Numbered from the stretch's first letter, positions 8,973 through 18,782 are shown. The stretch is DNA of 64,000 bases from Flavobacterium pallidum (GCF_003097535.1 NZ_CP029187.1:2666001-2730000); one strand, 5' to 3'. Program-made: numbers and translations. The notes: generated by a model not told the origin, from the sequence alone.

Positions 8973-9285
8973 AAAACAACCCCGGTATATCGGGCATGCC
9001 ATCTTTAGCGGCGGCTGCCAATTCCGCTTCGCTGATCTTAGCCGCTTTTGCAATGGCATTGTTGATAACCATGACGATATAATCCTCCAGCTGTTCCTTA
9101 TCCTGCAATAATTCATCGCTTACAGATACCGACCGCACTGTGTTATTCGCCGTAACGGTAACTTTCAACAAGCCGTCATTACTTTGCTCATCGATTAAAA
9201 CGGTGTCGAGGCGTTGTTTCGCTTCTGCTACTTTTTTCTGGGCTTCCTGAAGCTTGCCCATCATTCCCATCAGGTCTCCGAACAT
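8971..9285 (-). CDS. YbaB/EbfC family nucleoid-associated protein
   Basis: The 104-aa protein starts with [18 protein letters not shown], the usual N-terminus of this family, and ends with [11 protein letters not shown]. An N-terminal helix with glutamine and lysine heptads is followed by a beta section ([10 protein letters not shown]) and a C-terminal helix. Family members are small dimers that bind DNA and compact the nucleoid. A longer in-frame start up to 9495 exists, but the extra part does not match the family and would overlap the next gene. It often sits near recR or dnaX elsewhere, but not here. Confidence 0.9.
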   Translation of the reverse strand: MFGDLMGMMGKLQEAQKKVAEAKQRLDTVLIDEQSNDGLLKVTVTANNTVRSVSVSDELLQDKEQLEDYIVMVINNAIAKAAKISEAELAAAAKDGMPDIPGLF

Positions 9286-9352
9286 GTTGATAATTTTAAG
9301 AAATTGTAAACGCAAATTTATTAAATTGCAAGTTACAAGTATAAATTTTTTT

Positions 9353-11488
9353 ATGAAAAGTGTAACCGTTGCGACATGTCTTTCCCTTATTTTTGCCGCT
9401 TCATGCACTAATAAAAGCAACTCTAAAATGGCCCACAACTTACCAGCCCCGGTAGCTAAGATTATTCCAAAACAACTTGAAAAATATGGCGACATCCGTA
9501 CCGATAATTATTATTGGCTCAATAATCGCGAGAATCCCGAAGTCATCGATTACCTTAAAAAGGAGAACGAATATTACCAGAAGATGACTGCCCATACCAA
9601 ACCTTTACAGGATGAATTGTTTAAGGAAATGAAAGCCAGGATTAAGGAAGACGACAGTTCCGTCCCCTATTTTTATAATGGCTATTATTACATCACCCGT
9701 TTCGAGACCGGTAAGGATTACCCAATTTATTCACGCCGCAAAGGCAGCCTTTCTGCAAAAGAAGAGATTTTGTTTGACTGCAATGACATGGCAAAAGGGC
9801 ATACGTATTTCCATATGGGAGGCCTCAGCATCAGCCCCGATAATACGCAGGTAGCTTTTGGAATTGACATTGTAGGCAGGAGGATTTATACCATTCAGGT
9901 CAAAAGCCTCCTGACTGATGAAGTAATTGCTGATAAGATTGAAAATACCACAGGAAATTCAGTCTGGGCAAATGATAATAAAACCATTTTCTATACCCGC
10001 CAGGATAAAGTGACCTTACGTTCTGATAAGGTGTATCGCCATAAATCCGGTTCCGATCCTAAAAAAGATGTATTGGTTTATCATGAAAAAGACGACACTT
10101 TTGCGGTAGAAGTCAGTAAATCGAAATCCCGTAAATACATCATCATCGAATCCGGAAGTACGCTGACTACAGAATACCGTTTCCTTGCTGCTGACCATGC
10201 GGAAGGAGATTTTAAGGTATTCCAGAAAAGGATACGCGGACTCGAATATTCCATTTCCCATTACGGAAATCATTTCTATATCCGTACCAATGCAGATCAT
10301 GCTGAAAACTTTAAGCTGATGCAAACACCTGAAAATGCTACAGAAAAATCGCATTGGACGGAATTGATCCCGCATCGTAAAGACGTGCTTCTGGAAGATA
10401 TCGAGATTTTTAAAGATTATCTTGTCGTAGAAGAGCGCTCAAACGGACTCACGAAAATCCAGATCCGCCCCTGGAATGGGGAAGGTGCTTATTACCTTCC
10501 GTTTGAAAGCGAAACCTATACGGCATACACCACTACAAATGTTGATTTTGAAACCGATGTGCTGCGTTACAGTTACCAGTCGATGGCTACGCCGTCATCG
10601 GTAATCGATTTCAATATGAAAACCAAACATAAGGAGGTACTGAAGGAGCAACAGGTGCTCGGCGGCAAATTCGACAAAAATAACTATACAGAAGAAAGGC
10701 TGTGGGCAACCGCTGCCGATGGTACGAAAATCCCAATTTCAGTCGTTTACAGAAAAGGATTGAAAAAAGACAATAGCAATCCAACGTTGCTTTATGCGTA
10801 TGGTTCCTACGGCGCTTCGATGGATCCCTATTTTTCTTCAACGAGGTTATCATTGCTCGACCGTGGGTTTGTTTATGCCATTGCACACATCCGCGGAGGC
10901 GAAGAACTCGGCCGCCACTGGTATGAAGACGGGAAATTGCTTAAAAAGAAAAATACATTTACTGATTTTATTGATTGCTCAAAGTTTCTGATTGCTGAAA
11001 AATATACTGCTGCACAACATTTATACGCTGAAGGCGGTTCCGCAGGCGGCTTATTGATGGGTGTTGTTGTTAATATGGCACCTGAATTGTATCATGGTGT
11101 AATTGCCCAGGTTCCGTTTGTAGATGTCGTCACTACCATGCTCGATGATTCCATCCCACTAACGACAGGGGAGTACGATGAATGGGGCAATCCGAATGAA
11201 AAAAAATATTACGAGTATATGAAATCCTATTCTCCATATGACAATGTCACGGCAAAAGCGTATCCTAACATGTACGTTTCCACAGGCTTGCATGATTCAC
11301 AGGTGCAATATTGGGAACCAGCAAAATGGGTGGCCAAATTGCGGGCATTAAAAACAGATAACAACCTGCTGTTTCTCGATACGAACATGGATGCCGGCCA
11401 CGGCGGTGCTTCGGGAAGATTTGAAGCCCTGAAAGAACTGGCAAAGGAATTCAGTTTTTTGTTAGATTTAGAGGGAATAGAAAGATAG
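9353..11488 (+). CDS. Prolyl oligopeptidase family serine peptidase (S9), lipoprotein-type signal
   Basis: From ATG 9353 it encodes 711 aa with a short signal ending FAASC (C18), so it is probably a lipoprotein. The first two thirds form the beta-propeller that gates access of peptides (for example [16 protein letters not shown] at about 46). The C-terminal alpha/beta hydrolase domain has the triad serine S563 in EGGSAGG, D648 in GLHDSQV and H683 in DAGHGG. The spacing resembles PtrB/protease II and prolyl endopeptidase, which cut after Pro or basic residues. An upstream in-frame extension to 9254 would overlap ybaB and lack a signal, so it is rejected. It is divergent from ybaB. Confidence 0.9.
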   Translation: MKSVTVATCLSLIFAASCTNKSNSKMAHNLPAPVAKIIPKQLEKYGDIRTDNYYWLNNRENPEVIDYLKKENEYYQKMTAHTKPLQDELFKEMKARIKEDDSSVPYFYNGYYYITRFETGKDYPIYSRRKGSLSAKEEILFDCNDMAKGHTYFHMGGLSISPDNTQVAFGIDIVGRRIYTIQVKSLLTDEVIADKIENTTGNSVWANDNKTIFYTRQDKVTLRSDKVYRHKSGSDPKKDVLVYHEKDDTFAVEVSKSKSRKYIIIESGSTLTTEYRFLAADHAEGDFKVFQKRIRGLEYSISHYGNHFYIRTNADHAENFKLMQTPENATEKSHWTELIPHRKDVLLEDIEIFKDYLVVEERSNGLTKIQIRPWNGEGAYYLPFESETYTAYTTTNVDFETDVLRYSYQSMATPSSVIDFNMKTKHKEVLKEQQVLGGKFDKNNYTEERLWATAADGTKIPISVVYRKGLKKDNSNPTLLYAYGSYGASMDPYFSSTRLSLLDRGFVYAIAHIRGGEELGRHWYEDGKLLKKKNTFTDFIDCSKFLIAEKYTAAQHLYAEGGSAGGLLMGVVVNMAPELYHGVIAQVPFVDVVTTMLDDSIPLTTGEYDEWGNPNEKKYYEYMKSYSPYDNVTAKAYPNMYVSTGLHDSQVQYWEPAKWVAKLRALKTDNNLLFLDTNMDAGHGGASGRFEALKELAKEFSFLLDLEGIER

Positions 11489-11503
11489 TTTAAAATATTT
11501 TAT

Positions 11504-11511
11504 TAAATTTG
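11504..11511 (+). promoter_or_regulatory. Candidate -7 box (TAAATTTG) for the cysteine synthase gene
   Basis: TAAATTTG matches the Bacteroidota consensus TAnnTTTG, 54 nt before the start codon. No good TTG element is visible about 20 nt upstream, so this is tentative. Confidence 0.35.
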
Positions 11512-11565
11512 CAATGTTTTGAAGTCTGCAAAAAGACTACCAAACTGCCTTGACTAATTTATTTT

Positions 11566-12606
11566 ATGAAAGAAGATATAAAAGCTTACGATAATGTTTT
11601 AGGTTTAATAGGAAACACACCTCTTATAAAACTGAACAAAATCACTGAATCTTTACCGGGAAATTTTTACGCAAAAGTAGAAGCCTTTAACCCGGGACAC
11701 TCGACTAAAGACAGGATTGCACTTTACATTATCGAAGAGGCTGAAAAACAAGGCATTCTTTCTCCCGGTGATACCATCATTGAAACCACTTCGGGAAATA
11801 CGGGATTCAGCCTGGCCATGGTCAGCATCATTAAAGGATACAACTGTATTCTTGCTGTAAGTTCCAAATCATCAAAAGACAAAATCGACATGCTGCGCAG
11901 CCTTGGGGCCAAAGTGTACGTTTGCCCGGCACACGTTTCGGCAGATGATGACCGCTCTTATTACAGTGTTGCCAAGCGTTTGCACGAAGAAACAAAAGGC
12001 TCCGTATACATCAACCAGTATTTCAACCAATTGAATATTGACGCACATTACAAGTCTACCGGACCTGAAATCTGGGAACAGACCAATGGGAAGATTACCC
12101 ACCTTATTGCGTGTAGCGGTACCGGCGGAACCATTTCCGGCGCTGCGAAATACCTCAAGGAAAGAAATCCTGAAATCCGTATTTTAGGCGTTGATGCTTT
12201 TGGTTCTGTATTAAAAAAATACCATGAAACCAAAGAATTCGATGCCAACGAGATTTATCCGTACCGTATCGAAGGATTGGGTAAAAACCTGATTCCAACT
12301 GCTACCGATTTCGATGTTATTGATCATTTCATGAAAGTAACCGATGAGGAAAGCGCCCATACTACAAGGGAAATCGCTAAAAAAGAAGGTTTATTCGTAG
12401 GATATACTTCCGGTGCTGTAATGCAGGCCATCAAGCAATATGCAGAAGAAGGAGAGTTTAATGAAAACAGTAATGTCATTGCCATCTTTCCTGATCACGG
12501 TTCGCGTTATATGAGCAAAGTATTCAGTGATGACTGGATGAATGAGCAGGGATTCTTTGATAGTGTAAATGCTGAGGAAGCGCAGAAGATAGAATTCATT
12601 AAATAA
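11566..12606 (+). CDS. PLP-dependent cysteine synthase / cystathionine beta-synthase-like protein
   Basis: The 346-aa fold-type II PLP enzyme has [11 protein letters not shown] at 14-24, the PLP lysine K48 in [14 protein letters not shown] at 76-80 for the cofactor and substrate, and the phosphate-gripping loop SGTGGT at 184-189. It lacks C-terminal CBS domains. Family members replace the activated hydroxyl of serine or O-acetylserine with sulfide or homocysteine. The K48 motif has GHST where CysK usually has SVK, and the C-terminal [11 protein letters not shown] is more like cystathionine beta-synthases, so the sulfur donor cannot be decided. It is monocistronic with its own terminator. Confidence 0.85.
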   Translation: MKEDIKAYDNVLGLIGNTPLIKLNKITESLPGNFYAKVEAFNPGHSTKDRIALYIIEEAEKQGILSPGDTIIETTSGNTGFSLAMVSIIKGYNCILAVSSKSSKDKIDMLRSLGAKVYVCPAHVSADDDRSYYSVAKRLHEETKGSVYINQYFNQLNIDAHYKSTGPEIWEQTNGKITHLIACSGTGGTISGAAKYLKERNPEIRILGVDAFGSVLKKYHETKEFDANEIYPYRIEGLGKNLIPTATDFDVIDHFMKVTDEESAHTTREIAKKEGLFVGYTSGAVMQAIKQYAEEGEFNENSNVIAIFPDHGSRYMSKVFSDDWMNEQGFFDSVNAEEAQKIEFIK

Positions 12607-12655
12607 ATTACGAATTCCAGATCGTAATTTATAATTTGTAATTCATAATTATACA

Positions 12656-12683
12656 AAACCCCGGACGAAAGTCCGGGGTTTTT
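12656..12683 (+). terminator. Rho-independent terminator
   Basis: CCCCGGAC and GTCCGGGG around a GAAA tetraloop, followed by TTTTT, 50 nt after the cysteine synthase-like gene. Confidence 0.9.
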
Positions 12684-12723
12684 CGTTCTGTGTCAAACTA
12701 CTAACTTTAACCGTATCAATACA

Positions 12724-13392
12724 TTATTTTTTGTCGATACTTCCAGAACCTGAAACTTTGGTTTCTTCTGCAGGTGGATTTCCATAATAGGTAATGTCTC
12801 CCGAACCTTCCACAAAGGCCTGAATTGCCGCTGCTGCGTAAACAGAACAATCTCCGGAACCGATTACTTTTGCCTTTACATTTTGTGCCTGAAGTTTGTG
12901 CGCTTCCAAATCCCCTGAACCCGTTACATCAGCCTTGAAGTTTGTTGCTTTGCCCTCAAGCTTAATGTCTCCGGAGCCGTCAAGGGAAGCCTTCATGTTT
13001 TCAGCCTGGATGCTTAATGTGATATCGCCGGAACCAATCAATTGTACATTCATATTTTGCGTATCAATTTTTCCTTCGTTAACAATATCTCCGGAACCGT
13101 TAAGGATAACCTGGCTTAGTGTTTCATAAGAAACTTCGATTTTTACATCGCCTTTAATGTTGTGCTTTCCTTCCACGTAAATGGCCAATATACCATTTTG
13201 AACCTCTGTCTTAATGTATTGCAAAGTTGATTTGTCGGCATGTACTGTAACGCCTTCGGTGCCTTTCATTAAAACAACATCGAAAGCGCCTCGAACTTCT
13301 ACACCGGTAAAATGGCCGGGATTTCTTTTATCCTGTGCATGAGCAAACATGGAGAACATAAAAACAACTAAAACCTGAATTGCATTTTTCAT
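12724..13392 (-). CDS. Secreted head-GIN domain protein (DUF2807) with GSGD repeats
   Basis: The 222-aa protein has a signal peptide (residues 1-19, ending AHAQ). Residues 27-60 (FTGVEVRGAFDVVLMKG...) are the entry of the DUF2807 domain. The rest repeats [x]GSGD about every 18-22 residues (NGSGDIV, IGSGDIT, DGSGDIK, TGSGDLE, IGSGDCS, EGSGDIT, SGSGSID), which predicts a right-handed beta-solenoid with turns at GSGD. The function is unknown; the family is common in secreted Bacteroidota proteins. It is the last gene of the sigma/anti-sigma operon, 37 nt after the preceding gene, so it is likely under ECF control. Confidence 0.85.
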   Translation of the reverse strand: MKNAIQVLVVFMFSMFAHAQDKRNPGHFTGVEVRGAFDVVLMKGTEGVTVHADKSTLQYIKTEVQNGILAIYVEGKHNIKGDVKIEVSYETLSQVILNGSGDIVNEGKIDTQNMNVQLIGSGDITLSIQAENMKASLDGSGDIKLEGKATNFKADVTGSGDLEAHKLQAQNVKAKVIGSGDCSVYAAAAIQAFVEGSGDITYYGNPPAEETKVSGSGSIDKK

Positions 13393-13429
13393 TTTGATTA
13401 AATTTTGATTAGTATGATGATTAAAACCC

Positions 13430-14473
13430 TTAGATCCTGATTAATTTCAAATCGCCGTATTCCAACGCGATATTCAGTTTATTTTTTCCTGCACTTTTAT
13501 AAAATCCTTTGTAATTCGAGGAAGTCCCGGACTCTTTTTTACTTTGGAAGGTCAATCCGCTTGACTTTAGGTCCGTGTATCTCAGGGCAATGTCGAAATC
13601 AAAACTGTAGTCGGCATCATACCTGATTTCAAAGTTGGAGTAATCGCCATTAATGGCCACATTATTTGCTTTGGCGGCAATCCCAAGATTCAGGTTGCTG
13701 TAGCTTGTGTTGGAAGCCAGGTTTTTATTCAGCATTACTATTTTCATCGTCAGGTAATCCCCGCGGATGGTAATATCATCGACTTCCCCTAAAAATAATT
13801 CCCCATAATCTCCTTTATAAATCACTTTACCTGTTTCCTGTGCACTGAAGTTCGAATAATCGCCGCTATAAATGATATTATCGGCCTTTTTAAGGTTTAC
13901 ATTGGAATACTGTGAATCGAGCGTGATGGATTTTGCAGAACCGATGGTGGTCTTGTCACAATATTTCAAACGGATGCTATTGATATCACCCTGCAAATCC
14001 CCAATCGTCAGGTTGCCATATTGACAATCGATATTGGCATAACCTGAAATCCTGTCGACGATAATATTGCCGTATTTGTTATTCAAATCAATACTGCCTT
14101 TTCGCGGAATCCTGACAGTGTAATTGACTTCCATATTGGTTTTATTTTCCGCTTCGCCCCCGAAAATAGTTTTAGCTGAAATCTTAGCTTTCAAAGCTTC
14201 AAATGCCACATCAATAGAGCTGAGGCGTTTGTCAACTTTCTTTTCATCCCTGCCTTCCACAGTAATCACCACATCGATCTGTATCTTGTTTTCGTCCCAG
14301 GTGGCGACATAAATATTGCCGTATTTGTTCTTGATATCCGCTATGGCATCGGCGTTGACGTTATAAGCCTTGCTGATTTTCTTCTCCTTCTTCACCAGCC
14401 CATCAGTTGCTTTTGCAGCAAATCCGGAAAGGAAAAGGAGCGCTATTACTATTGATTTAAATTTGATTCTCAT
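13430..14473 (-). CDS. Secreted beta-repeat protein of an ECF sigma operon (DUF4097-like)
   Basis: The 347-aa protein has a signal peptide (1-22, FLSGFAAKA). The body shows recurrent NKYGNIYV, NKYGNIIV, CQYGNLTI, SQYSNVNL, GDYSNFSA, GDYGELFL and GDYSNFEI motifs spaced about 20 residues apart, so it should fold as a beta-solenoid or stacked sheet like the DUF4097 group. The function is unknown. Its start ATG overlaps the stop of the anti-sigma gene (ATGA), giving translational coupling. Together with the GSGD protein it is a plausible output or sensor of the sigma system (inference). Confidence 0.75.
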   Translation of the reverse strand: MRIKFKSIVIALLFLSGFAAKATDGLVKKEKKISKAYNVNADAIADIKNKYGNIYVATWDENKIQIDVVITVEGRDEKKVDKRLSSIDVAFEALKAKISAKTIFGGEAENKTNMEVNYTVRIPRKGSIDLNNKYGNIIVDRISGYANIDCQYGNLTIGDLQGDINSIRLKYCDKTTIGSAKSITLDSQYSNVNLKKADNIIYSGDYSNFSAQETGKVIYKGDYGELFLGEVDDITIRGDYLTMKIVMLNKNLASNTSYSNLNLGIAAKANNVAINGDYSNFEIRYDADYSFDFDIALRYTDLKSSGLTFQSKKESGTSSNYKGFYKSAGKNKLNIALEYGDLKLIRI

Positions 14474-14994
14474 GATGATTTGCTTTTAAATTGTTTGATT
14501 CTGTCAATTTGCGTTTCTACCCTTTCCAGAAATGAAATGCGTGTTTGCAGGTTGGTGATCATCGCATGGATGATCTGTTTATTTTCGCCTTTTTCAGAAA
14601 GCTCTTTCATTAATTTATTGTAATCGTTGTCCAGTTCCTGAAGTTGCCTGAAAGCATCGTCGAGGATGGGTTTGGTCTCCGGGCTGCTTGCTGCCTTCAG
14701 CGAGGCAAGTTCCTTATGGATGACATGGGTAAAATACTCCTGTGTTTCCCTGTTTTCAGCAGATAATTTCGCCATCGGTTTATCGGATGGCATCGGATTA
14801 AAACTGATCCATATCCCTAAAAGGACCACAATCGAAGCGGCAATCGATAATACTGTCGTGTAAGGAAAGCGTTTTTTATTTCTCTGGTGCCCTTCAAGGC
14901 GCTCCATAAACCTTTGGTGGTGGCCCATCGGCGGTTCTTCTGTATCAAAGTCTGATAAGTGGAACCCTTTTTTGTTGTCATATTCCATATTCAT
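14470..14994 (-). CDS. Putative membrane-spanning anti-sigma factor
   Basis: It uses the ATG at 14994, which overlaps the sigma stop (ATGA), giving 174 aa; longer in-frame starts lie inside the sigma gene. The N-terminal cytoplasmic part has GHHQRFMERLE at about 24-34, a motif seen in short anti-sigma-like proteins that follow ECF genes in this phylum. One transmembrane helix lies at about 45-64, and the periplasmic part (100-170) is highly charged and predicted coiled coil. No zinc-binding HxxxCxxC is visible. Its role as the anti-sigma partner rests on gene order and topology. Confidence 0.75.
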   Translation of the reverse strand: MNMEYDNKKGFHLSDFDTEEPPMGHHQRFMERLEGHQRNKKRFPYTTVLSIAASIVVLLGIWISFNPMPSDKPMAKLSAENRETQEYFTHVIHKELASLKAASSPETKPILDDAFRQLQELDNDYNKLMKELSEKGENKQIIHAMITNLQTRISFLERVETQIDRIKQFKSKSS

Positions 14995-15542
14995 AAGCTG
15001 TCTATTTTTTGCCGCAGGCTGTCTTTCGCCCTGCTGATCAGTGTCCTGCAATTGCCTGCGTTAATGTTCATGATTTCGCTGATTTCCTCCTGATCATAAC
15101 CTTCTACGAAAAGTAAGGTCAGTACCAGCCTGTAATTGTCTTTCAATGATTTGATGCAATTCAGGATCTGTTGTGCTTTCATGCCAGTAAAATCAAATCC
15201 GTCCGTTTCCTCTGCATGATCGCCCACTTTATAAAGTACATCGTCTAATGATGATACCGCATTCTTGTTGATTTTCTTATAGTTGTCGATGCTGTGGTTG
15301 ATGACAATCCTTTTGAGCCACGCCCCGAAAGTCACTTCGCCCTTAAACGAATCCAGCTTCGTAAAAGCTTTCATGAACGATTCCTGCATCACATCTTCCG
15401 CCCAATGAATGTCCTTAACGATCCGCAGTGCAGTGTTGTACATCGCTTTATAATAGAGATTGTACAATTCGAACTGTGCGGCACGGCTGTTTTCCTTGCA
15501 CAACCGTATCAGGTTATCGATATGGGTTTCGGTCTGTTCCAA
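14991..15542 (-). CDS. ECF-type RNA polymerase sigma factor
   Basis: The 183-aa protein has region 2 at about 20-90 (YYKAMYNTALRIVKD, AEDVMQESFMKAF, WLKRIVINHSIDN), which binds core polymerase and melts the -10, and region 4 at about 125-178 (YDQEEISEIMNINAGNCRTLISRAKDSLRQ), the -35-binding helix-turn-helix. The linker is short, as expected for sigma-70 family group 4. The start is TTG at 15542; no ATG exists near the N-terminus. It heads a coupled operon with an anti-sigma factor and two secreted beta-repeat proteins, and a promoter-like GTAAC-N16-AGTC lies 27 nt upstream. Confidence 0.9.
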   Translation of the reverse strand: MEQTETHIDNLIRLCKENSRAAQFELYNLYYKAMYNTALRIVKDIHWAEDVMQESFMKAFTKLDSFKGEVTFGAWLKRIVINHSIDNYKKINKNAVSSLDDVLYKVGDHAEETDGFDFTGMKAQQILNCIKSLKDNYRLVLTLLFVEGYDQEEISEIMNINAGNCRTLISRAKDSLRQKIDSL

Positions 15543-15568
15543 TTATTTTGTTAGTAGTTTGAATCAAT

Positions 15569-15593
15569 GACTGCCGCAATTTACGATTGTTAC
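15569..15593 (-). promoter_or_regulatory. Candidate autoregulated ECF promoter
   Basis: Read on minus: GTAAC (15593-15589), 16 nt, AGTC (15572-15569). This resembles the GTAAC-N16-CGTC form of many ECF promoters and sits 27 nt before the sigma start codon. It is inferred from pattern only. Confidence 0.4.
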
Positions 15594-15627
15594 AGTTTGC
15601 CTGAATTTTTTTGAATGTGGATTTTTT

Positions 15628-15790
15628 CCGGATCGCATCCTACGATCGTAGGGTATATGTCAGAGGGCTTCCGGATGACATCTACGTTCGTAGGGTATAT
15701 GTCAGAAGGCTTTCGGATGGCATCCTACGATTATAGGATATATGTCAGAAGACTTCCGGATGACTTCTGCGTTCATAGCGTATATATTGA
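15628..15790. repeat. Palindromic ~43-bp tandem repeat, four copies
   Basis: The 355-bp gap between yebC and the sigma gene holds units starting at 15628, 15671, 15713 and 15756 (periods 43, 42, 43). Each reads about CCGGATGACATCTACGTTCG then TAGGGTATATGTCAGAAGGCTT; the fourth is truncated after GCGTATATA. Copy 1 contains the perfect 14-bp palindrome CCTACGATCGTAGG, and the others keep it with one or more changes. There are no spacers, so it is not a CRISPR. Confidence 0.85.
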
Positions 15791-15794
15791 ATAA

Positions 15795-15824
15795 AAAAAC
15801 TCCGAAGTTTCCTCCAGAGTTTTT
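15795..15824 (-). terminator. Terminator downstream of yebC
   Basis: On minus AAAAACTC pairs with GAGTTTTT, with a further inner TGGAG/CTTCG stem and a T-run, 74 nt after the yebC stop. Confidence 0.7.
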
Positions 15825-15897
15825 ATGATTTTGGATTTTAAGACCGCTTCACTTTAAGATATTAAGATGTCTTAAAATCTTACCCTCCTCATCATGT

Positions 15898-16608
15898 TTA
15901 TTCTTGCATGGTATGATACACGTTCATCACGTCATCATCTTCCTCGATCTTCTCGATGAGTTTCTCGACATCGGCGACCTGTGCTTCCGTAAGTTCTTTG
16001 GTAATCTGCGGGATCCTTTCGAATCCTGACGACAGGATTTCCATCCCGCGGCTTTCCAGTTCTTTCTGGATGGCGCCAAAACTTTCGAAAGGCGCATAAA
16101 TCAAAATGCCGTCTTCATCAGCAAAAATCTCTTCCGCTCCGAAATCGATGAATTCCAGTTCGAGTTCTTCCACGTCAACGCCATCAGAAGGAATCCTGAA
16201 ATTGCAGGTATGGTCAAACATAAACTCTACCGAACCCTGGGTTCCCATTGTCCCGTTACATTTATTGAAATAACTGCGGATGTTGGCCACAGTCCTGTTA
16301 TTATTGTCGGTAGCGGTTTCAATCAGCAACGCGATGCCGTGTGGCGCATAACCTTCGAACAATACTTCTTTATAATTCGCGGTATCTTTATCGGTAGCTT
16401 TTTTAATCGCACGCTCTACGTTTTCCTTTGGCATGTTTGCAGCCTTCGCATTCTGCATGACGGCACGCAGCCTTGAATTGGCTTCCGGATTCGGGCCGCC
16501 TTCCTTCACGGCCATTACGATATCTTTCCCGATACGGGTAAATGCTTTGGCCATCGCCGACCAACGCTTCATTTTCCTGCCTTTCCTGAACTCAAACGCT
16601 CTTCCCAT
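15898..16608 (-). CDS. yebC: YebC/PmpR family regulator (TACO1-like)
   Basis: The 236-aa cytoplasmic protein starts MGRAFEFRKGRKMKRW, the usual family N-terminus, followed by the helical domain 1 (KAFTRIGKDIVMAVKEGGPNPEANSRLRA, VERAIKKA at about 60) and the beta-rich domains with FEGYAPHGIALLIE at about 102 and QGSVEFMF. Length matches the family. YebC-type proteins were described as transcription regulators; more recent work on relatives (TACO1, YebC2) points to help with translation of difficult sequences. It stands alone on minus with its own terminator. Confidence 0.9.
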   Translation of the reverse strand: MGRAFEFRKGRKMKRWSAMAKAFTRIGKDIVMAVKEGGPNPEANSRLRAVMQNAKAANMPKENVERAIKKATDKDTANYKEVLFEGYAPHGIALLIETATDNNNRTVANIRSYFNKCNGTMGTQGSVEFMFDHTCNFRIPSDGVDVEELELEFIDFGAEEIFADEDGILIYAPFESFGAIQKELESRGMEILSSGFERIPQITKELTEAQVADVEKLIEKIEEDDDVMNVYHTMQE

Positions 16609-16730
16609 AGTAATGTGTTTTTCTTAACGCACACAAAAATAATATTTCTGCTCGTTTTTGCAAATGATTTTTATCGGCTTTCACTATTGCCAACTGTTAA
16701 CGGTAACTGCCAACTTGATTTTTTTGTTGA

Positions 16731-18779
16731 TCAGTTCATTTTGAGGAATTCCTTGTAATCCCTGATGATGTTGATCGCTTCTTCAAGATATGGGCTATTT
16801 TGGACATCTTTAATTTTAAAGGTGTTGATTTCCTTTTCAAAAGGATCGCTGTCCATCTTCATAATTTCATAAGTGGTGTTGCTGATGGCAGTATTGGCAG
16901 GCCTTTGTGTGATTTCCTTAACCTTGTCCCAAAGCGGATCGATTTCGTGGATATCCTTAAAGACATCGGCGAGCGTCAGCCTGATCGGGCCGCGCTGTTT
17001 TTCATACATTATATTGATTTCATTATTATACCGGCGCAAATCATTAAAACGCGAATTGTTCTTAATCCTTTCTTTGCTGAGGCCTAAAACCCTGTCTTTA
17101 TTAGGGATGAGCAGCCGCTGGAAACGCGCTTTTGTTGCAATCGAATCGTGCACCAAAGCGTTTCTATAACTGTCCTCCCTTTTGATCACGCCGTCAAAAA
17201 GCACTGGTAATTCCAGATCGGGGATAACGCCTTTGATTTGCCCGCTTTCACCGGTAATACGGTAGAATTTTTCGACTGTAAGCTTGACGAAATCTTCGTT
17301 CTTATTGTCCAAAGGCATGATTGTCTGCATCGTCGCTTTGCCCAATGTGGGTGCCCCGATGACAATAGCACGGTTGTAATCCTGCATCGCAGCCGAGAAA
17401 AATTCGCTTGCCGATGCAGAAAATCCATTAACGAGTATCACTACCGGGCCGGTGTAAGCCATGCCGCGATTGGTATCTTTCAGGATATTCTGGCGGCCTT
17501 TGCTATTCGCCAATATTGAAACCGGCCCGATATCTATGAACATCCCGACGAGCCTGATGGCTTCCTCCATAGAGCCACCGCCATTGTCGAGTAAATCAAT
17601 TACGATCCCTTCCACTTTGTCCTCCTGGAGCTTGATTATCTCCTTTACCACATCATCGGCGCAGCCAAAAGGGCTGTTGCTTTCAAAATCGGAATAAAAA
17701 TTAGGGATATTGATATAACCCACGCGCATACCGTTTTTTTCGGCGATGTAGCTGTAAACACTGTTTTGAAGGTCTTTCATGATTTCCTTCTGCAGGCCAG
17801 CCTCAACGGTGCTGCCATTTTTTTTCCGAATCGTAATATTGACTTCCTTATTGGTATCCGAAAAAATCAGTTCCCCAATGGTTTCCAATGAAGTGCATGA
17901 AACCCAATATTCTTCCCCTTTTGCATTGGCTACCCTGACGATGGTATCGCCTTTTTCAAATTTCCCGCTTCGCGCTGCCGGGCCGCCGGGAATAACATCC
18001 CCGACGATGATTTCCTCTTTTTCGTTTAACGTAATATCAAGTCCAAGGGACAGGTTGCTCGTAGAAAGGCCTGACAGGAAACTCGATTTAGCATCCACCG
18101 AAAAATAATTGGAATGCGGATCGAAATAACTGCAGAATGCATCAAGCATAAAGCCCTGCAATTGGTATTCGAGGCCTTTCTTGTTCTCAAGGATGCTGGA
18201 TACTTTACATAAATTGGTATCCAGTATTTTAGCTTTGGATATTTTTTCCAAAGACACAAAATTTTGTTTCAGCGAATCAAGGTTTTTGCTGAGTTTGGCA
18301 ATATCGTCAAGGATTTCAAACCGCAGCCTTTTTTTCCATACACGATCGAAATCGGTTTCGGCAAGATCAAAAGCAAAATTCTTTTTGCTGAATTTCACGC
18401 TGTCTTTAGAATTATAATCCAGGGCCACGTTACGCAAGGATTCAATGGTTTTCTGCTTGCGTACCAAGGCTGTTTTCCAGGTTTCGGTAAATTCATCCAA
18501 AAAGCCGCATTTCCCCTCGTTAAGGTAATCATCGATCTTTAGGCGGTGTGCCGTAAGTTTGTCATACTCATTTTTGCTGAAAATATTCCGCCCCATATCA
18601 AGCCGGTTCATCATTTCATCAAAAACATAAGCCGAAAGACTGTCGTCGATCGGCTTGGGTTTGTAGTGTTCACGCTGTACGAGCGTATTTATTTTTGAAA
18701 GCAATTCACAGGCCTTGCCGCTGTCCTGCGCATACAGCGTGATATTCCACAATAACAAAACCGGTAATAGTTTCTTCAT
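16731..18779 (-). CDS. Carboxy-terminal (tail-specific) processing peptidase, Prc type, S41
   Basis: The 682-aa protein has a signal peptide (1-17, ending LYAQ), so it acts in the periplasm. An N-terminal helical domain is followed by a PDZ domain at about 235-320 (LGLDITLNEKEE, GGPAARSGKFEKGD), which recognises C-terminal tails, then the S41 catalytic core with VNGFSASASEFFSAAMQDY (serine nucleophile) and TLGKATMQ (general-base lysine), and the C-terminal DUF3340-like section typical of E. coli Prc. Such enzymes trim or degrade envelope proteins. It ends 3 nt before gcvT's stop side begins, so gcvT and this gene are adjacent on minus and probably cotranscribed. Confidence 0.9.
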   Translation of the reverse strand: MKKLLPVLLLWNITLYAQDSGKACELLSKINTLVQREHYKPKPIDDSLSAYVFDEMMNRLDMGRNIFSKNEYDKLTAHRLKIDDYLNEGKCGFLDEFTETWKTALVRKQKTIESLRNVALDYNSKDSVKFSKKNFAFDLAETDFDRVWKKRLRFEILDDIAKLSKNLDSLKQNFVSLEKISKAKILDTNLCKVSSILENKKGLEYQLQGFMLDAFCSYFDPHSNYFSVDAKSSFLSGLSTSNLSLGLDITLNEKEEIIVGDVIPGGPAARSGKFEKGDTIVRVANAKGEEYWVSCTSLETIGELIFSDTNKEVNITIRKKNGSTVEAGLQKEIMKDLQNSVYSYIAEKNGMRVGYINIPNFYSDFESNSPFGCADDVVKEIIKLQEDKVEGIVIDLLDNGGGSMEEAIRLVGMFIDIGPVSILANSKGRQNILKDTNRGMAYTGPVVILVNGFSASASEFFSAAMQDYNRAIVIGAPTLGKATMQTIMPLDNKNEDFVKLTVEKFYRITGESGQIKGVIPDLELPVLFDGVIKREDSYRNALVHDSIATKARFQRLLIPNKDRVLGLSKERIKNNSRFNDLRRYNNEINIMYEKQRGPIRLTLADVFKDIHEIDPLWDKVKEITQRPANTAISNTTYEIMKMDSDPFEKEINTFKIKDVQNSPYLEEAINIIRDYKEFLKMN

Positions 18780-18782
18780 GTA

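Noticed and set aside
8971..9495. YbaB with a long N-terminal extension to 9495
   Set aside because: The extra residues do not resemble the family and would overlap the signal-bearing start of the prolyl oligopeptidase gene. The start at 9285 gives the usual [12 protein letters not shown]-terminus.
15628..15790. CRISPR array
   Set aside because: The 43-bp units follow each other directly with no unique spacers, and no cas genes are in the window.
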